Of a stretch of 64,000 bases of DNA, positions 57,817-64,000 are shown in pieces (the stretch's first letter is position 1; the number at the start of each line of letters is the position of its first letter). Location: positions 17,480 to 81,479 of the forward strand of contig CAKTSK010000007.1 of NCBI GenBank assembly GCA_934597725.1. Reading direction: 5' to 3'. A program made the translations under genes and the position numbers. The stretch is from an uncultured Eubacteriales bacterium. Lineage in GTDB: Bacteria; Bacillota; Clostridia; Oscillospirales; Oscillospiraceae. The notes beneath the pieces were generated by a model, which made no database searches, was not told the DNA's origin, and saw only the letters and a program-made list of their open reading frames with translations.

Positions 57817-58324
57817 ACCCCTCCTTTCGCAGCGCTTCCTGGAGCAGCCTGCGCCCCCGGTAGATGCGGGTGCTCACCGCTGTGGGGGTCATCCCCAGCC
57901 GGTGGGCGATCTCCTTGTCTTCCAGTTCCCATAAAAATTTCAGCTCCAAGACGGTGCGGTACTGTTCCGGCATGGCCCGGATGACAGAGACGATGCCGCC
58001 GGGGTCCCCCGCCGCCGGGGCGGGCAGGTCCCATCCCTCCTCCAGGGGGATGGTGCGTCCGGCGGTACGCAGGTGGGACAGGGCGGTGTGTTTTACCACC
58101 GTGACCATCCAGGCCAGCCGCTTGTCCTCCGGCAGGGCGAACACGCGCGCGGCATGACGGACGCATTGGAGCCAGGCCGTCTGGGTCACGTCCTCCGCCT
58201 GGTGGGGGTCTTTGACCAGGCAGAACGCATAGCGGTACAGGTTCGCCTGGTGGGTTTTGTAAAATTGGGTCAGGATGTCCTTCTCCGTCGGAAGTTCCAC
58301 CACCGTCAGCAGCATGGGGAGCAT
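57797..58324 (-). CDS. ECF-type RNA polymerase sigma factor (paralogue A)
   Basis: 175 residues. Region 2 (LTQFYKTHQANLYRYAFCLV, DVTQTAWLQCVRHA, LAWMVTVVKHTALSHLR) and region 4 (AMPEQYRTVLELKFLWELED, PTAVSTRIYRGRRLLQEALR) are well formed. Paralogue of the sigma gene at 62026, with which it shares the RAMPEQYRTVLELKFL block and the QEALRKEGYGD ending. ATG at 58324. A candidate autoregulated ECF promoter is 58352-58380. Confidence 0.92.
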   Translation of the reverse strand: MLPMLLTVVELPTEKDILTQFYKTHQANLYRYAFCLVKDPHQAEDVTQTAWLQCVRHAARVFALPEDKRLAWMVTVVKHTALSHLRTAGRTIPLEEGWDLPAPAAGDPGGIVSVIRAMPEQYRTVLELKFLWELEDKEIAHRLGMTPTAVSTRIYRGRRLLQEALRKEGYGDGGT

Positions 58325-58351
58325 GATGGGCGCCCACCTCCCTCTATGATA

Positions 58352-58380
58352 ATAACGCGGGACAGGGGTCTTTTGTCACA
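58352..58380 (-). promoter_or_regulatory. Candidate ECF promoter of sigma paralogue A
   Basis: On the minus strand TGTGAC (58375-58380), 17 bp, CGTTAT (58352-58357). Flanking T tract and CCGAT also match the element at 62593. Confidence 0.65.
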
Positions 58381-58426
58381 GGAATCGGCAAAAAAAGCAA
58401 ACTTTTTTCGCGCAGAAGACCAAGCA

Positions 58427-58460
58427 GGGGCAGCCGACGGACCGGCTGCCCCTTTCCCTC
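58427..58460. terminator. Possible terminator
   Basis: GGGGCAGCCG/CGGCTGCCCC stem, pyrimidine-rich but weak T run on the plus strand. Lies downstream of the gene at 58560 on the minus strand, where its T run is absent. Confidence 0.4.
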
Positions 58461-58559
58461 TTATTGATAAAACGAATCAGCATCCCCATTTGTGACACTT
58501 TGGCGAAAAAAAGATGTACAAATTTTCTGCCCGCAACCGTTCCAACCGGAAGATCCCCC

Positions 58560-58985
58560 TCAGTAGATGCGGACACTCCCCCAGGGGCGAACGCGAATGG
58601 TCCCCTCGCCCTGCTGGTCGTCGGTGGTGTGGTAGTAGAGGGTGCCGTTCCAGTCTCTTGTCACGTCGACATAGGTGGTCACCTCAGTGGTCACGCCTTC
58701 GGCCTGCTTCATTTCATAAACGATCTTGTCCCCCTCCGCCGAAGCGATCCGGGACACCCGGATGTTCTGCTTCTTGAGGGCGATCAGGTCTTGGCAAACC
58801 GCTTTTTCTGCCGGGGCGGTGCTGCTGTCGGGGTAGTCGGCAATGAGCTGCGCGGCTTCCGCTTTGGTGGGGGCGGCGTTGGATTCCACGGCGAGCATGA
58901 GCGAGGGGATCCCCCACAGCGCCAGCAGCAAGACCACTACCAGGGCCACAAGGCCCATCAGGATTCGTTTCCCTTTTTGGTTCAT
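58560..58985 (-). CDS. Single-pass membrane protein of unknown function
   Basis: 141 residues. Basic start (MNQKGKRILMG), membrane segment at about 9-30, and an external domain with no recognised family (PTKAEAAQLIADYPDSS; EVTTYVDVTRDWNGTLYYHT). ATG at 58985 follows GAGGAGG. Could belong to the regulon of the neighbouring ECF sigma factors; position only. Confidence 0.65.
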   Translation of the reverse strand: MNQKGKRILMGLVALVVVLLLALWGIPSLMLAVESNAAPTKAEAAQLIADYPDSSTAPAEKAVCQDLIALKKQNIRVSRIASAEGDKIVYEMKQAEGVTTEVTTYVDVTRDWNGTLYYHTTDDQQGEGTIRVRPWGSVRIY

Positions 58986-59175
58986 AAGGCAACCTCCTCT
59001 ACGTTTCATTCCTTACGGAAAATAGACATTTGAACGGGATAGAGACGCTGTACGCTGCCGATGTCCAATGATTCGGACAATGTACAAGCCTCTTTCTACT
59101 TTGGCAAGATAACAGTGTCAAAACGGGGATGATTTGTTGGTCTTTGACCCCCTGTCACCTATGGAGACGAAGGAT

Positions 59176-60390
59176 TCATCCAGGGACATAGCTGGCAGGC
59201 ATAGGCTGTGCCAAAATGGTATCCCAATACAGACACCAATACTTGTAGGCGTTGTCCTTGGTGAGAGATCCCTGAATCGTGGCATAGAAGGGGCGAAGTT
59301 TTTCCAACAGGGCGCGGGCGGCTTGCTGGATCTCCTCCGGTGTCATGGTCGCAGCATCCTTGTCCAGGGTATCCGGGTCTAAGACAGGTTGGTCCAACAA
59401 CTCCTGGCAGGTGATGATCTTGTCCTCCACAAACTGCAACAGCAGCGCCGGGGTAACCGGGGTGGTCTCCCAGGGCAGTCGGAAGGACAAAATTTCGTGT
59501 ATCTGGTCCATGAGGCCGTTGATGGTGTCGGCTTCCTCTTTGTCTTCCGTGGGGAGCGCGGCCAGCGCCGTGACCAGCGCATCAAGCTGATCGGTCTGCA
59601 AGTCATCCAACCCATCAGGGGTCTGGCCGGATAAAATCTCCGCCATTTTCTCCTCTCCCAGCAGTTGGGCAATGGCCCGAAGGGCCGCCTTCCCGGCCTC
59701 CGGGGCCTGGAGAGAGAACTTGGCCTCCCACAAAGATGGCTCTTCCTGGCGGACCCACTGCTTCGTGGGTGTGCCTTGCTCCGAGGGGATGGTTTGAAGG
59801 GTATAGGTCACCTGGCTGGCATGAAGGCCATTCCACAGCAGTTGGGCAGCATCTGCCCGCGTCAGGGCCGACCGGGTGTCCACGCCCTTCAGCAGACCGG
59901 TCTGCTTGGCCAGCGCGGCGGTGTTGTCGGCCCAGTCCGGGCCGGTCAGACCCTCCCACGCGGGGTCATATCCCAGGGCAGTGAGCATCATTTTGGCCCC
60001 TTCCAGAAGCGTGACGGTCGTGTTCGGGGAAAAGTACCCGGCGCCTGTGCCAGCCACAAAGCCCTGCCGGTGGCAGGCGGCGATAAAGGACTGTGCCCAA
60101 TGTCCGTTTCCATCCAGGAAAGCAGTAGGCACACCGGCCACCGGGGCCTGGCTGCCAGACCACGCCAGCCAGACCATCTTGCACAGTTGGGCGCGGGTCA
60201 CGGGATTTTCCGGGCGGAGGGACCCATCAGGAAAGCCGGAGAGCAGGCCCAGTTGGAGACAGTTCTCCATAGCCTGTGTGGGCGGGTCCTCTGTCTGCCC
60301 AGCCGCAAGCGCACTGACACCGAAGGTCGCTGTGCTCAGCAGCAGAACAAGGCAGAGCAGGACAGCTATGGTTCGTTTACATTGTTTCAT
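59176..60390 (-). CDS. Secreted S-layer homology protein
   Basis: 404 residues. Signal peptide (about 1-30, SALAAGQ), then two SLH repeats at about 38-175 (LGLLSGFPDGSLRPENPVTR, HWAQSFIAACHRQGFVAGTG, YFSPNTTVTLLEGAKMMLTA). The remaining half is helical without recognised domain (GLDDLQTDQLDALVTALAAL). Probably attached to the cell surface through the SLH domain. Starts ATG at 60390, after AAAGGAG. Neighbours two ECF sigma units. Confidence 0.87.
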   Translation of the reverse strand: MKQCKRTIAVLLCLVLLLSTATFGVSALAAGQTEDPPTQAMENCLQLGLLSGFPDGSLRPENPVTRAQLCKMVWLAWSGSQAPVAGVPTAFLDGNGHWAQSFIAACHRQGFVAGTGAGYFSPNTTVTLLEGAKMMLTALGYDPAWEGLTGPDWADNTAALAKQTGLLKGVDTRSALTRADAAQLLWNGLHASQVTYTLQTIPSEQGTPTKQWVRQEEPSLWEAKFSLQAPEAGKAALRAIAQLLGEEKMAEILSGQTPDGLDDLQTDQLDALVTALAALPTEDKEEADTINGLMDQIHEILSFRLPWETTPVTPALLLQFVEDKIITCQELLDQPVLDPDTLDKDAATMTPEEIQQAARALLEKLRPFYATIQGSLTKDNAYKYWCLYWDTILAQPMPASYVPG

Positions 60391-60780
60391 GAGAGATTCT
60401 CCTTTCTCCGACGATAAAGGGCAGAAGGAATGACAAAACAGAAAACAACCTAAGACATCTCGGGAGAGAGCCGGAGCAGCGGTTCCGGCTCTCTTCTCAT
60501 AGAGATCGCGTTTCGATTGGGATGAGAAATCAACCTCTTTATGCCGTTACTTTATACTTGTGTATTACCCTAAAGTATATGTGGACGGGATTGGTTTTCC
60601 TAAGATATCCTTCCAAAACACGCACCAGAGATCATAAAGCTGATCATCAGAGGAGGAGGTAGCAAAAAACATAAAAACCGTTTCATCATAAACTCCTTTC
60701 AAGTCGTAGGTAAATCTTTCCACGATTGTTTAGCAAACTCGTTGGAATGTTGAACTATCATTTCCCCATAACGGAATGTC
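60391..60780. other. 390-bp gene-free stretch
   Basis: Low-GC intergenic DNA between two minus-strand genes. It contains one hairpin (60464-60498) and otherwise no open frame with family resemblance, no RNA gene and no repeat that I can recognise. Confidence 0.7.
60464..60498. terminator. Hairpin, possible terminator
   Basis: AGAGAGCCGGA stem with TCCGGCTCTCT (60465-60475 with 60484-60494); T run is weak on both strands. Confidence 0.45.
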
Positions 60781-61194
60781 TCACGGACAATAGGCTTGGA
60801 TATTAGCACTAATCGGGTGGCTTCCAGTGCTATCCTCGATAGTTCCAGTGATGTATAAGCGGTAGTTGCTCTTGGCAACTGTGCCGGAATAGGTTCTCTT
60901 GACATCCAGTCGGCCTGTACCAGTCAAGTTGCTCCACTTTGCTTTTCGGACAATCACTCCGGTAGGCTCAACCTTGTGCAACACCATGGTTATCGTAATT
61001 TTTGCAGAACTTTCATTTGCTTTGACACTGGCGATACACGTTGCATTCCGTCCAGAAAAGCTAAGTGTAGGGGTACACCTTCCAGCAGACTCATACATGG
61101 GGGCATGTTCTTCGTTGTCGGCAGCCCCTGCGCTGATACTCAGTGAGAGAATCAGCGCAACCGCCAGCAACATTGAGGGGATTTTCGTCTTCAT
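60781..61194 (-). CDS. Small secreted protein
   Basis: 137 residues. Signal peptide (about 1-25, SISAGA-ADN), then a beta-rich domain (TLSFSGRNATCIASVKANES; ITITMVLHKVEPTGVIVRKA; RTYSGTVAKSNYRLYITGTI). The fold pattern resembles small DUF6147-like secreted proteins; the match is tentative. The ATG at 61194 is preferred to an ATG nine bases upstream because AAGAAGGATG then has good spacing. Low GC. Confidence 0.75.
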   Translation of the reverse strand: MKTKIPSMLLAVALILSLSISAGAADNEEHAPMYESAGRCTPTLSFSGRNATCIASVKANESSAKITITMVLHKVEPTGVIVRKAKWSNLTGTGRLDVKRTYSGTVAKSNYRLYITGTIEDSTGSHPISANIQAYCP

Positions 61195-61294
61195 TGGAAT
61201 CATCCTTCTTTCTTAATATTGATAAGGGTATCAGAAAAAACACTGAAAACACCTTTCACTCTATTAACAATTCAGAAGGCCATTTTCTTACAAG

Positions 61295-61320
61295 ATTTTC
61301 AAAAATTTTTGAAAATTTTT
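61295..61320. terminator. AT-rich hairpin
   Basis: ATTTTCAAAAATTTTTGAAAAT structure followed by TTTTT on the plus strand; only weakly terminator-like for the minus-strand gene that ends at 61320. Confidence 0.35.
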
Positions 61321-62039
61321 TATTTTGTTATAGAAACACTCTTCGCGATTTCCACCAACGTGTCACAAGGAAGATGAGCCATCAACAAGAAGGAGCGATT
61401 ATTTTCTTCATCCAGCCACAGCAACATGTTTTCATGGTTGGTACCGTCCTCCGCTTGGAACAGTTGTCCCGGTCGTCCATTGACAATAATCTCCTTCATG
61501 GTATGGTGTTCGTGATCCAGCCGTTCTCCCTGCCCGTTGGCGATCCATTGATAGCTGAACGTAATCGTCATGGCCGGGTCATCTGTTTCATAATAGATTG
61601 TTTTGATCACATCAAAGTCAACCACTTCCCCTTGCCGATACCCTGTAGGCAAATAGGTCGGTTCCCATTGTCCGAGCGGTTCGTCGGGGATGCTTCCTTC
61701 AAAGTTGTAAACGATATGATCCTCTTCCTCCTGGATCACCCAGCGGATCATCGCCGCCCGCGCACCCGGGCAGACCATGACCACCGACACAAACACCACG
61801 GACAGCGTCACCAGAAAACAGGCCGCCGACCGGAGTACGCGCTGCCACGGCAGGCGGGCGGCGGACTTCCCCGCAGAGAAGGGGTCCCGGAGGAATCTCC
61901 GCTCCCATCTGCGGTATCGGGCGGAAAAGGGCGGCGCAGCGGGCACCTCGGCCAGGGCCTCCCGGTACTCCTCCTCTGCCGCCTGCAGCAGCGCCCGGCG
62001 GATCTGCTGCTGTTCAGTCAACTGCTCAGACATCGCCAT
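61320..62039 (-). CDS. Anti-sigma factor-like membrane protein with one DUF4367-type domain
   Basis: 239 residues. Cytoplasmic N-terminus (QQQIRRALLQAAEEEYREAL) that closely matches that of the protein at 56764, membrane segment at about 70-88, and one external DUF4367-type domain (about 125-235: LPTGYRQGEVVDF, ITFSYQW, NMLLWLDEENNRSF, LVEIAKSV). Starts inside the sigma gene (14-bp overlap). Likely partner of that sigma factor. Paralogue of the two-domain version at 56764. Confidence 0.82.
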   Translation of the reverse strand: MAMSEQLTEQQQIRRALLQAAEEEYREALAEVPAAPPFSARYRRWERRFLRDPFSAGKSAARLPWQRVLRSAACFLVTLSVVFVSVVMVCPGARAAMIRWVIQEEEDHIVYNFEGSIPDEPLGQWEPTYLPTGYRQGEVVDFDVIKTIYYETDDPAMTITFSYQWIANGQGERLDHEHHTMKEIIVNGRPGQLFQAEDGTNHENMLLWLDEENNRSFLLMAHLPCDTLVEIAKSVSITK

Positions 62040-62568
62040 ATCCCTCCTTTCGCAGCGCCTCCTGGAGCAGCTTGCGCCCCCGGCTGATGCGGGTGTTGAC
62101 CGCGTTCACCGTCAGTCCTGTGGCGTTGGCGATCTGTTGGCTGTTCCACTCCCGGAGGAATTTCAGTTCTAACACCGTCCGGTACTGTTCCGGCATGGCG
62201 CGGATCATCCGGACGATGTCCTGGTGTCCCTGCCGGTGCTGGGGGTCCTGGGTGGCCGGTGCGACGGGCTCCCAGGGCAGCTCCTCCACGGACCCGTGGC
62301 GGGCCTCCTTTTTGTGCAGGGACAGGGCCGTGTGCTTGACCACCACGACCATCCACCCCAGCCGCTTTTCCGGGGGCGCGGAGAAAAAGGTCTCCCGGTG
62401 TTCCAGGCACTTGACCCAGGCCGCGCTGAGGGCTTCCTCCGCCAGGGAGGGGTTCCGCAGCAGCGACAGGGCATAGCGGAACAGGCCGTCGTTGTGGGCC
62501 CGGTAAAACGCGGTCAGGGCCGCCCGTTCCTCCTCTGCTTCCAGGGAGGCCAGCAGTAGCATTAGCAT
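62026..62568 (-). CDS. ECF-type RNA polymerase sigma factor (paralogue B)
   Basis: 180 residues. Region 2 (LTAFYRAHNDGLFRYALSLL; LGWMVVVVKHTALSLH) and region 4 (RAMPEQYRTVLELKFLREWN; VNAVNTRISRGRKLLQEALR). ATG at 62568 with GGGAG five bases upstream; a GTG four codons earlier is also possible. Same family as the gene at 57797, and the two upstream regions share an ECF-type promoter. Confidence 0.92.
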   Translation of the reverse strand: MLMLLLASLEAEEERAALTAFYRAHNDGLFRYALSLLRNPSLAEEALSAAWVKCLEHRETFFSAPPEKRLGWMVVVVKHTALSLHKKEARHGSVEELPWEPVAPATQDPQHRQGHQDIVRMIRAMPEQYRTVLELKFLREWNSQQIANATGLTVNAVNTRISRGRKLLQEALRKEGYGDV

Positions 62569-62592
62569 CTCAACTCCCACGCTCCTATCTAT

Positions 62593-62621
62593 ATAACGAT
62601 CCAGAGGGCGGTTTTCTTACA
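62593..62621 (-). promoter_or_regulatory. Candidate ECF promoter of sigma paralogue B
   Basis: On the minus strand TGTAAG (62616-62621), 17 bp, CGTTAT (62593-62598). The -10 box is identical to that at 58352, and the 17-bp spacing is the same. Confidence 0.65.
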
Positions 62622-62695
62622 GGATCGGGAAAAAAATTTGCTGTTTTTTTCGGGTGGGCCTCTGCGCGCAGGCCCGGGGAGAGGGGGCAGAATGT

Positions 62696-62729
62696 CAAAA
62701 AGGAACGGCAGCGCTCCGTTCCTTTTTGA
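62696..62729 (-). terminator. Terminator of valS
   Basis: AAAAAGGAACGG stem with CCGTTCCTTTTT, T runs available for both directions; 41 bases after the valS stop. Confidence 0.88.
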
Positions 62730-62769
62730 TCCGTATGGGTTCTGGTTGTTCTGTGGGCCGCGCCCAGGG

Positions 62770-64000
62770 TTACAGCGAGGCCGCCTGTTCTTCCAGCTTG
62801 GTGATGAGGGCGGCCAGCTTTTCCGCCCGCTCCTGCTCGGCCTTGACCACGTTCTCGGGGGCCTTGTTCAGGAAGCCGGGGTTGGAGAGCTTGTTGGTGA
62901 GCTTTTCCAGCTCGCCCTTGTTCTTTTTCAGCTCCTTGGCCAGGCGGGCCTTTTCCTTTTCCAGGTCCACCAGCTCGGCCAGGGGCATCCCGATGCGGGC
63001 CACATGGGTGATGACGATGACCACGCCCTTGGCGGCCTCCTCCTTGTCGCTGCCCAGGCCGGCGGGGCCGGTGACGGTGACGTCGCTGGCGTAGCCCAGC
63101 CGCTTGAGGAAGGGGATGCCGGCGGCGAAGGTGTCCTGCTCCAGGGTGGCGATGGTGAGGTGGGCCTTCTTGGAGGGGGGCACGTTCATCTCCGCCCGGC
63201 GGGTGCGGACGGCCTTCACGGCGTCCATGAGCATCTCCACGGCCTTCTCCTCCTGGGGGAAAGCCAGGTCGTCCCGGCGCTGGGGCCAGCTCTGGAGCAT
63301 GAGGAACTTGACCTCGTTGCCCGCCTCGTGGGGCAGGGCCTGCCAGATCTCCTCGGTGATGAAGGGCATGAAGGGGTGCAGCAGCTTGAGGATGTCGGTC
63401 AGGACGTAGCACAGCACCCGCTGGGCCTGCTCCTTGGCGGCGGGGTCGTCGCCCTGGAGGCGGGCTTTGGTCATTTCGATGTACCAGTCGCAATAGGTGT
63501 CCCAGATGAAGTCATAAATCTTCTGGGCGGCCACCCCCAGCTCATAGTGGTCCATGTTCTCGGTGACCTCGGCGATGACGGTGTTGAGCTTGGAGAGGAT
63601 CCACTTGTCCTCCAGCTCCAGCTTCTCCGGCAGGGCGTTGTCCTCGATGGTCAGGTTCATCATGAGGAACCGGGAGGCGTTCCAGATCTTGTTGGCAAAG
63701 TTCCGCATGGCCTCGCACCGCTCGGTGTAGAAGCGCATGTCGTTGCCGGGGGAGTTGCCGGTGACGAGGTTGAAGCGCAGGGCGTCGGCGCCGTACTTCT
63801 CGGCCATCTCCAGGGGGTCGATGCCGTTGCCCAGGGACTTGGACATCTTCCGGCCCTGGTCGTCCCGGACCAGGCCGTGGATGAAGACGGTGTGGAAGGG
63901 GGTCTTTTTGGTCTGCTCGCAGCCGGAGAAGATCATCCGGGCCACCCAGAAGAAGATGATGTCATAGCCGGTGACCAGCACGTCGGTGGGATAGAAATAG
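62770..64000 (-). CDS. valS: Valyl-tRNA synthetase (5' end outside window)
   Basis: The C-terminal 410 residues of a class I synthetase. LVTGYDIIFFWVARMIFSG, FIHGLVRDDQGRKMSKSLGN (with the KMSKS motif intact), the anticodon-binding helical domain (NASRFLMMN; YELGVAAQKIYDFIWDTYCD), and a C-terminal coiled coil (LEKEKARLAKELKKNKGELE) identify ValS. The frame is open at base 64000 on the minus strand, so the catalytic HIGH region lies outside. Followed by a strong terminator. Confidence 0.96.
   Translation of the reverse strand, partial: YFYPTDVLVTGYDIIFFWVARMIFSGCEQTKKTPFHTVFIHGLVRDDQGRKMSKSLGNGIDPLEMAEKYGADALRFNLVTGNSPGNDMRFYTERCEAMRNFANKIWNASRFLMMNLTIEDNALPEKLELEDKWILSKLNTVIAEVTENMDHYELGVAAQKIYDFIWDTYCDWYIEMTKARLQGDDPAAKEQAQRVLCYVLTDILKLLHPFMPFITEEIWQALPHEAGNEVKFLMLQSWPQRRDDLAFPQEEKAVEMLMDAVKAVRTRRAEMNVPPSKKAHLTIATLEQDTFAAGIPFLKRLGYASDVTVTGPAGLGSDKEEAAKGVVIVITHVARIGMPLAELVDLEKEKARLAKELKKNKGELEKLTNKLSNPGFLNKAPENVVKAEQERAEKLAALITKLEEQAASL

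Noticed and set aside
60699..60905. A small minus-strand open frame upstream of and overlapping the secreted protein gene end
   Set aside because: Out of frame with the secreted protein, no Shine-Dalgarno sequence and no recognisable sequence pattern.
1..64000. Insertion sequences or CRISPR arrays
   Set aside because: I found no transposase-like protein, terminal inverted repeats or regularly spaced direct repeats; the only short tandem repeats are at 17252 and in the antitoxin RNA.

Overview
This 64 kb window is a GC-rich (roughly 60%) chromosomal segment from a spore-forming, low-oxygen-type Bacillota. Protein sequences, gene order (rplU-prp-rpmA-obg; rpsF-ssb-rpsR; spoIIAA-spoIIAB-sigF) and the style of the small membrane and S-layer-homology proteins point to the Oscillospiraceae (Flavonifractor, Pseudoflavonifractor or Lawsonibacter-like gut bacteria). 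That placement is an inference from protein character, not from a search. Most of the DNA is core chromosome. No insertion sequence, prophage or CRISPR array was seen.

Layout. 0-2.7 kb: a partial DegV gene and an SPFH-domain membrane operon that also encodes a ribbon-helix-helix protein and a YbjQ-family protein. 2.9-6.1 kb: a lone SpoVAC-type gene, pdxS-pdxT (vitamin B6) and a 3'-truncated serine hydrolase with a MerR-type promoter. 6.3-9.6 kb: rpsF-ssb-rpsR, a nitrilase-family amidase, a shikimate-kinase-like protein and queT. 9.8-15.8 kb: an ECF sigma/anti-sigma pair, the rplU-prp-rpmA-obg operon and prmA with a phosphatase. 16-22.5 kb: an acetyl-CoA acetyltransferase under an unusual promoter, a divergent LuxR-type regulator, a toxin-antitoxin pair whose toxin carries a stop codon, an AlbA/Schlafen-type ATPase, tRNA-Val and a second ECF pair. 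22.7-30.4 kb: a flavin enzyme, an acetyltransferase, MATE and MFS transporters, a TenI-ThiE fusion and thiD. 30.5-31.9 kb: a low-GC island with an XRE repressor facing two tandem HNH proteins and an unknown small protein. 31.9-41 kb: recQ, dpaL, a MerR regulator with a divergent acetyltransferase, dus and hypotheticals. 41.1-41.8 kb: a type III (CptIN-like) toxin-antitoxin locus. 41.9-50 kb: an NlpC/P60 protein, a large S-layer-anchored phosphodiester glycosidase, secG, a YheO-type regulator, a PepV-like dipeptidase and a split chromate transporter. 50-54.4 kb: sdaAB-sdaAA with an attenuator-like leader, gluQ and the spoIIA operon. 54.5-62.6 kb: envelope lipoproteins and membrane proteins with two paralogous ECF sigma/anti-sigma pairs. 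62.8-64 kb: the 3' part of valS.

The most interesting signals are regulatory: (i) a near-perfect 35-bp palindrome plus a second 17-bp palindrome upstream of the tandem HNH genes; (ii) a nearly identical MerR-type spacer operator at two sites 31 kb apart, one of which lacks an adjacent MerR gene; (iii) one ECF promoter architecture (TGTNAN-N17-NGTTAT-like) upstream of three sigma genes; (iv) two exact 22-bp tandem repeats over the predicted transcription start of the thiolase gene; (v) mutually exclusive hairpins in the sdaAB leader; and (vi) a type III antitoxin RNA with two 45-nt units that have diverged from one another. The XRE/HNH/HNH/small-protein island is my best candidate for an undescribed system, but its function is not visible from sequence alone.
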